A DNA stretch of 64,000 bases from contig CANKMT010000006.1 in NCBI GenBank assembly GCA_947482825.1, positions 1 through 64,000 on the forward strand, read 5' to 3'. The translations under genes and the position numbers were made by a program. Under the pieces are notes generated by a model. It was not told the origin of the DNA. It was given only the letters and a program-made list of their open reading frames with translations, and did not search any database. This document shows, in pieces, positions 53,213 through 63,657 of the stretch. Position 1 is the first letter of the stretch. Every line of letters starts with the position of its first letter. This stretch comes from Betaproteobacteria bacterium (GTDB lineage Bacteria; Pseudomonadota; Gammaproteobacteria; Burkholderiales; SG8-39).

Positions 53213-54067
53213 ATGTCAGATCTTAGATATTCACCAGGAGATCCGGCGACCCGGGTAGCGTGTGTCGAGGCGCAAGCCCGGCGCGCCGAAACGCCTTGCG
53301 GCGAGGGTGCGCTCGCCTGGCGGCGGTGGGGGGCGGGGCCGGCCATGGTGCTCCTGCACGGCGGTACCGGGTCGTGGACGCACTGGATCCGCAATGTCGA
53401 GGCGCTCGCCGCTGCGCGCTCGGTGTGGGTACCCGACATGCCGGGATTTGGCGATTCCACCAGCCCGCCTAAGGGCTCGGACGTCAGTGCAATCGCAGGG
53501 ATCCTCGCGCGCGGGCTCACGCAGTTGCTGAAGTCCGGGGAGAAAGTCGAACTCGTCGGATTTTCTTTCGGCGGGCTGGTGGCGGGTCATCTCGCTGCAG
53601 CGCATCCGGAGCGGGTCGCCAGGCTTGTGCTCGTCGGCGCGGGAGGGCTGGGCCTGCGCGACGGCAAGAAGCTGCCGCTCGTGGCCTGGCGGCACCTCAA
53701 AGATGAGGCCTCGCGAATGGCAGCCCACCGCCACAACCTCGCCAATCTGATGCTGTGGAGCGAGGCGAAGATCGACGACCTGGCGCTGCACATCCAGTCG
53801 AGTAACGCGGAGCGCTCGCGCATCAACAGCGGGCCGTTCTCGCGCGGCGACGTGCTGTTGACGCCGTTGTCGAAGGTCAAGGCGCCGGTGGCGGGAATCT
53901 GGGGCCGCCACGACCCCACGGCCGCCCCGCGCCTGGCCGAAGTCGGGCCCATCCTCAGGCGCACCGATGCGACGGCTACCGTCGCGGTTGTGGAAGGCGC
54001 TGGGCACTGGGTGATGTACGAGCAGCCGGGGAAGGTCAACGAGCTTTTGCTTCGGGGCACAGGCTAG
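53213..54067 (+). CDS. Alpha/beta hydrolase
   Basis: 284 residues. [12 protein letters not shown], nucleophile in [10 protein letters not shown], acid in GRHDPTAAP and His in [11 protein letters not shown]. It starts 57 bases after the Fe-S gene and is probably read with it. The first 25 residues are weakly conserved. Similar to MhpC/bisphenol-degradation-type hydrolases in pattern only. Confidence 0.87.
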   Translation: MSDLRYSPGDPATRVACVEAQARRAETPCGEGALAWRRWGAGPAMVLLHGGTGSWTHWIRNVEALAAARSVWVPDMPGFGDSTSPPKGSDVSAIAGILARGLTQLLKSGEKVELVGFSFGGLVAGHLAAAHPERVARLVLVGAGGLGLRDGKKLPLVAWRHLKDEASRMAAHRHNLANLMLWSEAKIDDLALHIQSSNAERSRINSGPFSRGDVLLTPLSKVKAPVAGIWGRHDPTAAPRLAEVGPILRRTDATATVAVVEGAGHWVMYEQPGKVNELLLRGTG

Positions 54068-54131
54068 GCTGGTCCGTGACTTTCGCGCTGCGGCCCTTGC
54101 TTTTGCGGGATGCCGCCCCGAGCTTCCGGAG

Positions 54132-54877
54132 ATGAAATACAAGGACTACTACGCAGCGCTCGGGGTCCCGCGCGATGCCGGTGCCGCCGAAATCAAGAAG
54201 GCATACCGTAAGCTCGCGCAGAAGCACCATCCCGATGTGTCCAAGGATCCCGGCGCAGAGGCCAGGTTCAAGGACATTGCCGAAGCCTACGCGACCCTCA
54301 AGGACGCGGAAAAGCGCGCGGCCTACGACAGGCTGGGCGCGCACAGGCCGGGCGAGGACTTCCAGCCGCCGCCGGACTGGGGCGGCGGTCATGCGCACGG
54401 GCCGGCGGACATGCGCTTCGAGGACATCGACCTGTCGGACTTGTTCGCTGGCCTCGGCGGGCGGGGTCCACGGGGGGGCGGGCGGCCACAACATTTCGAT
54501 GCCTGGCCAGGATTTCGAGGTGACGGCGCGGATCTCGCTTGAAGACGCCGCCAACGGGACGCTGGTCGAGCTGAACCTGAGCGTGCCGGAGTACGCCGTG
54601 GGAGGCTGCCTTGGGGGCGACGGTGGCTGTGCCCACGTTGGCGGGGGCGGTTCACCTGAAGGTGCCTGCGGGCACGCTGGCCGGACAAAAACTGCGCCTC
54701 TCGAAGCGCGGGCTGCCGCGGCACGCAGGTGAGCCGGGCGACCTTTACGCGATCGCGCAGGTCGTCGTGCCGCCGGAGCTGACGGCGCGGGAGCGCGAAT
54801 TGTTCACCGAACTAGCGGCGGGTTCGAAGTTCGACCCGCGCAGCCATTTCACGACGGAGGCCCCGGATGGCCACTGA
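54132..54877 (+). pseudogene. cbpA: cbpA (DnaJ-like co-chaperone), broken by frameshift and internal deletion
   Basis: The J domain is intact ([20 protein letters not shown] to about residue 75, with HHPDVSK, the HPD motif). Near 54475, in a run of seven G, the frame changes to give [20 protein letters not shown] and LNLSVPEY. Near 54595 it changes again to PWEAALGATVAVPTLAGAVHLK, LRLSKRGLPRH and the true end at 54877. Between LNLSVPEY and PWEAALGA about 70 residues of the usual CbpA are missing. So the gene lost a central segment. The J domain alone may still be made. Confidence 0.78.
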
Positions 54878-55196
54878 ACACGAAGAAACCGCCTGGATGA
54901 ACGAGCACTCCCAGGTGACGCTGGCCGAACTCGCATTGCTGTCGGGGCTGCCGGACGAGATGCTTGTCGAGCTGGTCGAGTGCGGGGCGCTTTTCCCGCT
55001 CGACCCGGGGGCAGCGCAATGGAATTTCAGCGCGCGCTGCGTGGTGACCATGCGCAAGGTGGGGCGCTTGCGCGACGACTTCGAACTCGATGCGAACGCC
55101 CTTGCAGTGGCGCTCTCGTTCCTGGAAAGGATCCGCGAACTCGAGGACCAGCTGCGTGCCGCGCACGCGCAGATGCCGCGGCAATTCCTCCGCTAG
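54867..55196 (+). CDS. cbpM: Chaperone modulator CbpM
   Basis: 109 residues, MerR-like fold that inhibits the J domain of CbpA. QVTLAELALLSGLPDEMLVELVECGALFPLDPG, the DFELDANALAVALSFLERIRELEDQLRAA helix and Arg-rich end match the family. Its ATG overlaps the last bases of the broken cbpA. Interesting because its partner appears non-functional. Confidence 0.85.
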   Translation: MATEHEETAWMNEHSQVTLAELALLSGLPDEMLVELVECGALFPLDPGAAQWNFSARCVVTMRKVGRLRDDFELDANALAVALSFLERIRELEDQLRAAHAQMPRQFLR

Positions 55197-55211
55197 CGAG
55201 CCTGGCCGGTT

Positions 55212-58200
55212 TCAACGCTTCGCGTAGGGCCGGAATACGGCGGCGCATGCGCCTGCCCGCGCCGCCGGCTCGCCGATCTCGGCATGACAACGCAGCAGCC
55301 TGAACACCGCCTTGGGCACGCTCTTATCCAGCTTTTCGGCATGGAAATCCCAAAGGCGCTTCGCGCCGGCCTTGTCGCCCGCGGCAAGGTACCCGGTGAG
55401 TCCGGCCATCCACAAGTATTCGCGGCTTTCGACATTGATTTCCGTTGGGTTCGCGAGCATCTGGCCGGCGATCTCCGCCATCCGGATCGCGTCGCGCAGC
55501 GCGACGGCGCGCAACAACTCGATCCACTGCTGCTGGTATTTGGCCAGGCCGGCGTAACAGGGTGCGTCCATGATGCGTTTCCAGACGAGGCCGGCCTGCT
55601 CGGGCGGAAGGACGGGGTTCAGAGTTTCGGCGACGCGCCATAGCGAATGAAGCCATACGTCCTCCTCTCGCGCGTTGCGGCAGTCGAGCAGCCGCAGCTT
55701 GACCACTTCCAGGTCCTTCTGGAGCTGGGATGAAGTGCCGCGCGGGCCGGGCGCCCTCTCGGCCAGCAGGTAGTCCCGGATGTACGCCGCCTGGCGGGTC
55801 TTTTCGATGCGCTCGAAATCCGACGCCCCCTCGAACAACGGATTCACCGGGCGCTTGCCGCGTCGCGGCTCGAGCATTTCGAGCACCGGCACAGGCAGGA
55901 CGCCAAGTGATACGACGTCGACTGCGCTCCTCTCCGTAAACCGGTAACGCGCCGCGTTGAGGTCGAGGATCGGGTAGTAGTCGGAGTTCGCGGGCATGCC
56001 GTAGGTCAGGAAGAGCGGTTCGAGCGTCTGCCGGTTGCCGATGTAGCGCGCATCGAGGTCGCCCTCGGAGAGCACGCGCATGTTGAAGAATTCGCGCGCA
56101 AGGCCCGGATGCTCGAAGGCTTTGGCAGTGAGCGGCAGGGCGAGCGGTTTGTCGCTCGCGACGATGAGGAGGTCGTGGTCGCTCGCCGCGAAGATCGCGT
56201 AGTGCGGGAAAGTGTTGCCGAGCGCGGCGAGCACCGAAGCGGCCAGCGAGGTGTCGATCTCGTACAGCTGGAACCACTGGACGAGCAGGCCGTCGGGGTT
56301 CAGGTGGGTGCGGATGCGGCGATAGAACTCTTCGGTGAACAGGCTCGACACCCCGCTGACCCACGGGTTGGAGGGCTCGGAAATGATGATGTCGTAGCGC
56401 CTGTTGTGCGTCGAGAAAAAACTCTTGGCGTCATCGATGATGATCTTTCCGCGCGGATCGGCGAATGCCGCCCCGTTTCTGGGCGAGAAGCCGCGGGAGG
56501 CTTCGGCCATCGCGGCTTCGATCTCGACCGTCTCGACCTGTTCGATTTGCAGGCTCTGGAGCAGCGTGTGCATGGTGAGCCCGGTGCCGATGCCGATCAG
56601 CGCTGCACTCTTGGCGTTGGGCTTGAGGACGAGCGGGATCGCGCCGGTCAGGACCATGGTGATCTCGTCGCTGCCCGGGCCGCCGCCCGTCATCGTGATC
56701 GAGCCGTCGGACTTGCCGTTGGTGCGGATGCTGTAGGTGCCCGAGTAGTCGACCAGGTGCACCGTCGAGGTCTTGCCGTCCTTCTGGTAGAGGATCTTCG
56801 CGTTCTTCGAGCCTTCGAGGTCGCCGTGCCGGAAAACGCCCGCGGTCATCTTGTTGACGTCGAGCTCGAACGCGAGCGAGACCGGCAGGAAGAGGAGCAC
56901 GCAAGCAACCGCCGCGCCGGCGAACTGGCGCCGGGCCGAAACGAAATACCACAGCAAGCCCAGGCCGAGCGCTGCGTCGACGAGGCTCCCCGCGATCAGC
57001 GACCCTTTGAGGCCGAGCATCGGCAGCCCGATGTGGACTGCGAAGAGGACGCCGGCGATCGCCCCGAGCGTATTGGCCGCGTAGACTTTGCCGATGGCGG
57101 ATTCGCCGGCACCGCGGCGCAGCAGCGCGCCGGTGATCAGCGGAAGCGTCATGCCGGCGCAGATCGCCGCCGGGAGCATGACCAGTGCGGCAATCGCCTG
57201 ACCGGAAAGATTGAAGAAGAGGTACCCGGCATCGGTGCGCGCCAGGCCCTTCATGAGGAATCCCATGAGCTCGAATGTCTGGTCGTAGACGAGCAGCGTG
57301 CAAAGCGCGAGCAGGCCCATGACCACCTGTACCCAGCCCAGCAGCCGTTCAGTGTTGGCTGCCGAGTCCACGAGGCGCCGCACGGCGAGACCACCAAGCG
57401 CAAGCCCCAGGATGAAGGTCGAAAGCATGAGTTCGAACGAGTGGGTCGATGAACCGAGCACGAGAGCGAGCATCCTGATCCAGCTGATCTCGTAGATGAA
57501 CGAAGCGAGCCCGGTGGAGAAGGAAACCGCAAGCAGGGCAAGCACCACACCCTGATCTCGCTGCGGTTCTTCCCGCATCGGTGCGACGTCGATCGGGCGC
57601 GCGAGCCACCAGACGATCGAAGCGAGAACCAGGTTGACCGCGCCGGCGAATCGCAGCGTGCCGGGGAGGCCGGCCCATTCGATGAGCACGAATCCGCTCA
57701 CCAGCACGCCGACGGCCGCGCCCAGGCTGTTGGTGAAGTACAGCATCGCCACTGACTCGCCGGAGGCAGCCGGGTGCGAGCGCACGAGCCCTCCGCTCAT
57801 CAGCGGGAAGGTCATGCCAAGGAGGATCGACTGCGGCAGGATCAGCAGCACGCAGAGCGCCAGCTTGGCGGCAAGTGCGAGCGCGTCGGAGTCGAGCGCC
57901 GGCAATACGGTCGCGTAGGCGAACCCAGTCGAGGCGACGAAGACCTCGTGGAACCCAAGCGCGAGCAGGCCGACCATCGCCTCGACCGCCGCATAGCCCA
58001 GCAGCGGGTTTGCGATGCGCGTGGACCAGCGGCCCATGAGCGCGCTGCCCAGCGCAAGGCCGCCCATGAACACGATCAGCACCAGCGACTGCGCGTAGGC
58101 GGCATGCCCGAGGAACAGCTTGAGGTAGTGCGTCCAGATCGATTCGTAGATCAGGCCCGCGAAACCCGAAGCGGTGAAGAGCAGGTAAAACGCTGCGCGC

Positions 58201-58238
58201 CCGGGATTCTTTCCTCCGGGCAATGGGTCCTTGGGCAT
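55212..58238 (-). CDS. Fused membrane/spermidine-synthase-like protein
   Basis: 1008 residues. The N-terminal 470 or so are a 14-helix major-facilitator-like region with two homologous halves (LLFTASGFAGLIYESIW at about 20 and FSTGLASFIYEISWIRM at about 235). Residues about 500-740 are a Rossmann methyltransferase/spermidine synthase domain: LIGIGTGLTMHTLLQ, DAKSFFSTHNRRYDIIISEPSNPWVSGVSSLFTEEFY. The last 250 are helical and unassigned. Such fusions are predicted to make or move polyamines or other membrane-associated products. RBS AAGGAA precedes ATG 58238; converges with cbpM. Confidence 0.86.
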   Translation of the reverse strand: MPKDPLPGGKNPGRAAFYLLFTASGFAGLIYESIWTHYLKLFLGHAAYAQSLVLIVFMGGLALGSALMGRWSTRIANPLLGYAAVEAMVGLLALGFHEVFVASTGFAYATVLPALDSDALALAAKLALCVLLILPQSILLGMTFPLMSGGLVRSHPAASGESVAMLYFTNSLGAAVGVLVSGFVLIEWAGLPGTLRFAGAVNLVLASIVWWLARPIDVAPMREEPQRDQGVVLALLAVSFSTGLASFIYEISWIRMLALVLGSSTHSFELMLSTFILGLALGGLAVRRLVDSAANTERLLGWVQVVMGLLALCTLLVYDQTFELMGFLMKGLARTDAGYLFFNLSGQAIAALVMLPAAICAGMTLPLITGALLRRGAGESAIGKVYAANTLGAIAGVLFAVHIGLPMLGLKGSLIAGSLVDAALGLGLLWYFVSARRQFAGAAVACVLLFLPVSLAFELDVNKMTAGVFRHGDLEGSKNAKILYQKDGKTSTVHLVDYSGTYSIRTNGKSDGSITMTGGGPGSDEITMVLTGAIPLVLKPNAKSAALIGIGTGLTMHTLLQSLQIEQVETVEIEAAMAEASRGFSPRNGAAFADPRGKIIIDDAKSFFSTHNRRYDIIISEPSNPWVSGVSSLFTEEFYRRIRTHLNPDGLLVQWFQLYEIDTSLAASVLAALGNTFPHYAIFAASDHDLLIVASDKPLALPLTAKAFEHPGLAREFFNMRVLSEGDLDARYIGNRQTLEPLFLTYGMPANSDYYPILDLNAARYRFTERSAVDVVSLGVLPVPVLEMLEPRRGKRPVNPLFEGASDFERIEKTRQAAYIRDYLLAERAPGPRGTSSQLQKDLEVVKLRLLDCRNAREEDVWLHSLWRVAETLNPVLPPEQAGLVWKRIMDAPCYAGLAKYQQQWIELLRAVALRDAIRMAEIAGQMLANPTEINVESREYLWMAGLTGYLAAGDKAGAKRLWDFHAEKLDKSVPKAVFRLLRCHAEIGEPAARAGACAAVFRPYAKR

Positions 58239-58246
58239 TTTTTCCT

Positions 58247-59152
58247 TCAGGTGGTCCAGCGCGCGAGAAGCGCATCGACTTCGGCGTGGGTCGGGGTGCC
58301 GCTGCGGCCGCCAAAGCGCGTGCATTTGAGGGCCGCGGTGGCGGAAGCAAATCGAGCGGCGGCCGTCGTGCCCAACTTGTGCGCGAGCGCATAGGCATAC
58401 GCGCCATGGAAGACGTCCCCCGCGCCGAGCGTATCGACGACCGCGACGTCCGGCACGCCGATACGATGCGCCCGTCCGTTGTCGTGCCACACGAAACCGC
58501 GTCCGCCTAGCGTGACGCCGGCGAAGCCGCCCGAGCGCGCTGCGATCGAAGCCAGGCGCTCGTCGTGCCCGAGGCCTTCGGTCGCAAGCATCAGGCCTTT
58601 TTCGGAGAAGATCGGGTGGCTGGCGAGCGGGGCGATTTCGGCGAGGATGGCCGCAGGCGCGATGTCGCCGTCGAACACCGAGGGAATACCCAGTTCGCGC
58701 GCCTTGCGCAGGACCTGGCGGGCCGCGGGCCACCAGCGGCAGTCCGCATGCACCACGTCGAAGCCGGCAAGATCCTCCAGCGGCAGCGCTGGCTCTGCAT
58801 CGAACGTGGCCGGATCGTAATACCCGCAGACCAGGCGCTCGCCCGCTTCGTCGACCATGATCGCAGAAACGGCCGATCGTTGCGGCACGCGGATCACACC
58901 TGAGGTGCCGACCCGTTCGGCCGCGAGTTCGGCCAGGATGTCCGCGCCGCTGGCGTCCTCGCCGACCGGTCCCCAGAATTCGACCTCGCCGCCCAGCCTT
59001 GCGACGGCCACGGCCGCGTTCGCAGCCATGCCGCCGCTGATGCGCACGTACTGGGAGGCGCGGACCTTGGTCGCTTCGGTCGGGATCTTCGCAAGGCGAA
59101 AGACATGGTCGATCGTCGCCATGCCCACGCAAAGAATCCGCGGCGCGGGCAT
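58247..59152 (-). CDS. PfkB family carbohydrate kinase
   Basis: 301 residues. N-terminal ILCVGMATIDHVF, substrate Gly motif RISGGMAANAAVAVARLGG and the anion-hole/ATP signature VVDTLGAGDVFHGAYA with catalytic Asp. Compatible with ribokinase, ketohexokinase or 2-keto-3-deoxygluconate kinase; the neighbours do not decide. Next gene upstream on this strand is the DctM fragment. Confidence 0.9.
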   Translation of the reverse strand: MPAPRILCVGMATIDHVFRLAKIPTEATKVRASQYVRISGGMAANAAVAVARLGGEVEFWGPVGEDASGADILAELAAERVGTSGVIRVPQRSAVSAIMVDEAGERLVCGYYDPATFDAEPALPLEDLAGFDVVHADCRWWPAARQVLRKARELGIPSVFDGDIAPAAILAEIAPLASHPIFSEKGLMLATEGLGHDERLASIAARSGGFAGVTLGGRGFVWHDNGRAHRIGVPDVAVVDTLGAGDVFHGAYAYALAHKLGTTAAARFASATAALKCTRFGGRSGTPTHAEVDALLARWTT

Positions 59153-59183
59153 CAGGGAAGGATGTCGAGGCGCGCGGTCATCG

Positions 59184-59428
59184 TTAGCGAGAGAGTGCGA
59201 ACAACGAGATCTGCGGAACGAACCCGATGAGCGCGGAAATCAGGATCATCGCAAACACGAACGGTGCTGCCTCGCGCGCGATTGCGCCAACCGGCGTTCG
59301 CGTGAGGCCCGACATCGCGAACAGGTTGAGCCCGAACGGGGGCGTGACGAATCCCAGGCCCAGCGTCGTGATCATGAATCGCGCCGATGTCCCAAGCATC
59401 GCCGGAAAGTCCGCCGCACGGCGTTCGG
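59184..59428 (-). pseudogene. C-terminal remnant of a TRAP large permease (DctM)
   Basis: About 80 codons end in TTLGLGFVTPPFGLNLFAMSG, SAREAAPFVFAMILISALIGFVPQISLF and TAA at 59184. The phrase VTPPFGLNLF is the last part of DctM. The first 340 or so residues, and the DctP and DctQ genes that should accompany it, are missing. It follows the zinc dehydrogenase within 4 bases. Confidence 0.7.
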
Positions 59429-59431
59429 AGC

Positions 59432-60433
59432 TCATGGCCGCAGCACGATCTTCGCCGCCGCCGCGCGACCGGCATGCAGGTCACGGAAGGCGGCCGCGCC
59501 CTCTGCCAGCGGGCGTTCCTCGACCCAGGCCAGGTCTCCGAATGCACCCTGGTAGAGGGCCTGGACCGCGGCCCGCAGGTCGGCGGTCGTGTAGGTATAG
59601 GTGCCGACCAGCGTGATCTCGGCGAGCGTGAGCTTGCGCATGTCGATTTCGCTGGCCCAGTCCATGAGGCCGATGTGCATCACCACGCCGCCCGGCTTGA
59701 CCGCGGCGAGGGCAGCGTTGCGCGTTGCCTTCCCGCCGACCGCGTCGATGACGAGGTCCATGCTGTTTTCCGCCGGCGCGCCGGCCCGGTCCGCTGCAGC
59801 GGGGTCGAACACGGATACGCCTGCCGCCTTCCTTACCGATTCGCGCCGCAGCGCATTCGTTTCGCCAACGCTGACCGCCCTGCATCCGTAACTTCTGAGG
59901 AGGAGGGCGGTGAGCATCCCGATGGCGCCACCGCCGATGACGAGCGTTCGGCATTCGGGCAAGGGGCGCGTGAGCGAGCGTGCTGCGACATTGATGGCGT
60001 GCAACGCAGTGGCCGCAGGTTCGGTCAGGGCCGCCGCGACCTCGGTCATGTCCTGGGGAATGTCGATCACGCTTGCGGCGGCGGTCGTCATGAATTCGGC
60101 AAAGCCGCCGGCGCGCGTCATGCCGATCATCGTGCGGTTGGCGCACAGGTTGTTGCGTCCCTGGAAGCAGAACTCGCAGGTCCCGCATGTGATCAGTGGA
60201 TTGACCGTGGCCCGACGGCCCTTTCCCGGTCCTTCGAGGATGCGGCCGACCAGTTCGTGGCCGAGGATCAGCGGCGGATTGCGGCGAGGATCGTGGCCGT
60301 GATAGGCGTGCATGTCCGAACCGCAGATGCCGACCGCGTCGATCTTCATGAGCACTTCGCCCGCGGCGATCCGGGGCTCGGGCTCTTCGCGCCAGGTGAC
60401 TTCGTTCGGGGCGGTATAGACGAGGGCTTTCAT
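59432..60433 (-). CDS. Zinc-dependent alcohol dehydrogenase (MDR family)
   Basis: 333 residues. Catalytic-zinc motif GICGSDMHAYHGHDP and GHELVGRI, structural-zinc cysteines in CGTCEFCFQGRNNLC, NAD site VIGGGAIGMLTALLL. ATG 60433 chosen: it lies 4 bases after the SDR stop. Similar to sorbitol/threonine dehydrogenase-type enzymes. Together with the adjacent SDR and HisD-like remnant it matches an arrangement seen in dihydroxypropanesulfonate degradation (HpsP-like position). Confidence 0.9.
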   Translation of the reverse strand: MKALVYTAPNEVTWREEPEPRIAAGEVLMKIDAVGICGSDMHAYHGHDPRRNPPLILGHELVGRILEGPGKGRRATVNPLITCGTCEFCFQGRNNLCANRTMIGMTRAGGFAEFMTTAAASVIDIPQDMTEVAAALTEPAATALHAINVAARSLTRPLPECRTLVIGGGAIGMLTALLLRSYGCRAVSVGETNALRRESVRKAAGVSVFDPAAADRAGAPAENSMDLVIDAVGGKATRNAALAAVKPGGVVMHIGLMDWASEIDMRKLTLAEITLVGTYTYTTADLRAAVQALYQGAFGDLAWVEERPLAEGAAAFRDLHAGRAAAAKIVLRP

Positions 60434-60437
60434 CGGG

Positions 60438-61213
60438 TCATCCTGCAGAGAACCCGCCATCGACAAAGAGCGTCTGGCCGGTGACATAGTCGGAAGCGTG
60501 GCTGGCAAGGAAGACGGCCGCGCCGCGCAGATCCGGCAACTGGCCGTTGCGCCCGATCATGGTGCGATCGGCCATCGCTTGCCAGCGCACCGGGTCGCTG
60601 GTGACCGGCAAAGTGAGCGGCGTGGCGAAGAATCCGGGCCCGATGGCGTTGGTGTTCACGCCGTGCCGGGACCATGCCTCGGCCTGCGCGCGGGTGAGTT
60701 GCAGGATGCCGCCTTTGGATGCGCCGTACGGACCGCTATTGCCGAACGCGCGCACCGACTGCATCGACGCGATGTTGATGATCTTGCCCCAGCCCTTGGC
60801 GATCATTGCGGGCGCGAGTTTTTGCGCGAGGAAGAAGGGCGCATCGAGGTTTATTTTCAGCGTCGTGTCCCAATCTTGTTCCGTGATTTCGAGCATGGGG
60901 CGGCGAATGTTGACGCCGGCGGCCGAGACGAGGATGTCGGGCGCGCCGAAGAACGACGGCGCCTTCTGCGCGCAGGCATCGATTGCGCTGCGGTCGGTGA
61001 GGTCGCAGGGGATCGTCGCCGCGCGCCCGCCCTTGGCTTCGATCGATTGCTTTGCTGCGTCGAGTTCCGCAGCCCGACGGGCGACAAGGACGACCGCCGC
61101 CCCGGCTTCGGCGAGTGCATCGGCGATCTCGCCACCGATGCCGGAATTCGCGCCGGTGACCAGCGCCACCTTGCCGGCGAGGTTGAACAGCTCGCAGATC
61201 GGCTTGGCGTTCA

Positions 61214-61214
<1 letters not shown>
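60438..61214 (-). CDS. SDR family oxidoreductase
   Basis: 258 residues. Cofactor motif VALVTGANSGIGGEIA, catalytic Ser in INIASMQSV, YGASKGG (YxxxK) and VDGGFSAG at the end. Gluconate 5-dehydrogenase-like. ATG 61214 overlaps the TGA of the upstream HisD-like remnant. In a sulfopropanediol cluster this would be the HpsO position, but substrate assignment is inferred. Confidence 0.92.
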
Positions 61215-61519
<305 letters not shown>

Positions 61520-61583
61520 TCAGGCTATCCAGCCGGCATAGCCCCGTCAATATGCGCCGCAGCCGCGAATCGCAAGGCCGGCA

Positions 61584-62720
61584 GTGATCGGTTCATCCAC
61601 TACGCGGATTGCCGCATTCTACTTCGCGTATTTCAGTTACCTGGGGGCCTACGCGCCCTACTTCACGCTCTATCTCGCGGGCGAGGGCTTTGCAGCCGGG
61701 GAGATCGCGACGATCCAGGCGCTTCCGCAATTCGTGCGGATTTTCGCGCCGATGGCCTGGGGGTGGCTGTCCGATGCGACCGGATCGCGGCGGGGAGTGG
61801 TGGCGCTCTCCTGCGGGCTCACCACATTGGCGATCGGCGTGCTGTTCTTCGTCTCGGGGTACTTCCAGACGGCGCTGACGGTCGCCGCCATCGGATTGTG
61901 TTCGGCTGCAGTGCTTTCGATCGTCGATGCGCTGACGTTCTCGGTCCTTGGCGCGCGCACCGACCGTTACGGCCCGATCCGCCTGTGGGGCTCGGTAGGT
62001 TTCATTTTCGCGGTGCTGGCCACCGGGGTCCTTCTGGACTTTGCGCCGGTGGGACGGCTCATCTGGGTGCTGTTCGGGCTCTGCCTGGCAACCCTTGTGG
62101 TTTCCCTCGGCCTGCCCTCGCCCCCGGTCGAGCATTCGGTGCATGCCAAGGGAAGCCTCGGCTCGATCCTGAAACGCCCGGAGGTCGTTGCGTTTTTTGC
62201 AGCCTGCACTTTCATGACCGTTGCTCACGGGGCGCTCTACGTCTTTTATTCGATCTACCTCGTCGAGCACGGGTACTCCAAGACCCTGGTCGGGCTGATG
62301 TGGATGCTCGGCGTGCTTGCGGAAATCATCGTGTTCATCGCGATGCCTTCGCTGATCCGGCGTTTCAGCCTGAAGGCGATCCTGCTGGCAAGCCTCCTGG
62401 CCGCCGGCGTGCGATTCGCCGCCATCGGCTGGGGGGTCGAGTGGCTTGCGATACTCGTCATCGCCCAGTTGCTGCATGCGGCCACCTTCGGTTCCTTTCA
62501 CGCCGCCTCGATCGCGGCAGTGCACCGCCTGTTCGCCGGCCCCCTCCAGGTCCGCGGACAGGCGCTCTACATGAGCATCTGCTATGGATTGGGCGGAATG
62601 GTGGGCACGCTGCTCGCTGGCGCCACCTGGGAGTCTCTTGGCGCTTCCCTTACATTCGGGGTCAGCGCGCTCTTCGGCCTGCTCGGGGCGGGGCTGGTGG
62701 CATGGCGCGTGAAGGTCTAG
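61584..62720 (+). CDS. MFS transporter (HcaT/LacY-like)
   Basis: 378 residues, twelve TM helices in two halves of six. AAFYFAYFSYLGAYAPYFTLYLAGEGFAAGEIATIQA opening and WGWLSDATGSRRGVV loop (the RLSDR-like signature) fit the phenylpropionate transporter HcaT group. GTG 61584 is the first start after the minus-strand gene. It likely imports a hydrophobic acid or sugar, not determined. Confidence 0.9.
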   Translation: MIGSSTTRIAAFYFAYFSYLGAYAPYFTLYLAGEGFAAGEIATIQALPQFVRIFAPMAWGWLSDATGSRRGVVALSCGLTTLAIGVLFFVSGYFQTALTVAAIGLCSAAVLSIVDALTFSVLGARTDRYGPIRLWGSVGFIFAVLATGVLLDFAPVGRLIWVLFGLCLATLVVSLGLPSPPVEHSVHAKGSLGSILKRPEVVAFFAACTFMTVAHGALYVFYSIYLVEHGYSKTLVGLMWMLGVLAEIIVFIAMPSLIRRFSLKAILLASLLAAGVRFAAIGWGVEWLAILVIAQLLHAATFGSFHAASIAAVHRLFAGPLQVRGQALYMSICYGLGGMVGTLLAGATWESLGASLTFGVSALFGLLGAGLVAWRVKV

Positions 62721-62746
62721 CGCCGCGCTAAACTTATGCTTGGGAG

Positions 62747-63559
62747 ATGGCGATGAAGAATTTCGGGATTGCAGTCCTTGTACTGGCGCTTGCCGGATGC
62801 CAGAACGTGCAGACGACGCAGCCTGGCGCGGTCGGCATCGACCGTTCCCAGTCCATGCTGGTGTCGTCCAAGCAGATCAACGACAGCGCGAAGAAGGCCT
62901 ATGCCGAGACCATGCAGCAGGCCGCGCAGAAGGGCCTGCTGAACCGCGACGCGGCACAGACGGCGCGCGTGCGCGCCGTGGCCGCGCGCCTGATCGGCCA
63001 GACCGGCGCCTTTCGGACGGACGCGCCCGGTTGGCAGTGGGAGGTCAACGTGGTGACTGCCAAGGAGGTCAATGCGTGGTGCATGCCCGGCGGCAAGATT
63101 GCCGTGTACACGGGGATCCTCGACGGGCTGAAACTGACCGACGAGGAGCTCGCCGCGGTCATGGGCCATGAAATCGCGCATGCGTTGCGCGAGCATGGGC
63201 GCGAGCGCGCCTCGCAGGCCATGGCGCAGGGGTTGCTGATCGGCGTGCTCGGCGCGGTGGCGGGTTTGTCCGGGACGGCGCAGGACCTGTCCAGGACCGT
63301 GCTCGACCTGACCTTCAACCTGCCGAACTCGCGCCAGGACGAGACCGAGGCCGACAGGATCGGTGTCGAGCTCGCCGCGCGTGCCGGTTTCGATCCGCGA
63401 GCAGCGGTCACGTTGTGGCAGAAGATGGACCAGAAGGGCGGCGGGTCCTCTCCCGAATTCCTTTCAACGCACCCGGCCGGACAGACCCGGATCGCGGACC
63501 TGCGGGTGGTGTCTGAAAAGGTCATGCCGCTCTACGAGAAGGCGCGCCCAGTGCGCTGA
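62747..63559 (+). CDS. M48 family metalloprotease, lipoprotein (LoiP-like)
   Basis: 270 residues. Lipobox LALAGC with Cys at residue 18, so it is a lipoprotein. Zinc motif GHEIAHAL (HExxH) near residue 140 and Glu ligand in [16 protein letters not shown]-terminal TPR-less tail with [13 protein letters not shown], as in YcaL/LoiP periplasmic proteases that cope with outer membrane damage. Start either ATG 62747 or 62753. 27 bases from the MFS gene. Confidence 0.93.
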   Translation: MAMKNFGIAVLVLALAGCQNVQTTQPGAVGIDRSQSMLVSSKQINDSAKKAYAETMQQAAQKGLLNRDAAQTARVRAVAARLIGQTGAFRTDAPGWQWEVNVVTAKEVNAWCMPGGKIAVYTGILDGLKLTDEELAAVMGHEIAHALREHGRERASQAMAQGLLIGVLGAVAGLSGTAQDLSRTVLDLTFNLPNSRQDETEADRIGVELAARAGFDPRAAVTLWQKMDQKGGGSSPEFLSTHPAGQTRIADLRVVSEKVMPLYEKARPVR

Positions 63560-63590
63560 AATCATGGCGCATTTGGTCGCCCGCGGCCTA

Positions 63591-63617
63591 TTGGAAGCGG
63601 CCTGCCTGTGCCATAAT
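63591..63617 (+). promoter_or_regulatory. Possible promoter of leuC
   Basis: TTGGAA at 63591 and CATAAT at 63612 with a 15-base spacer, about 41 bases before the leuC ATG. The spacer is short, so this is a weak prediction. Confidence 0.25.
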
Positions 63618-63657
63618 CCATGGTTCTGCCGCGCGCGTTTCGCGACATGGAATGAAA

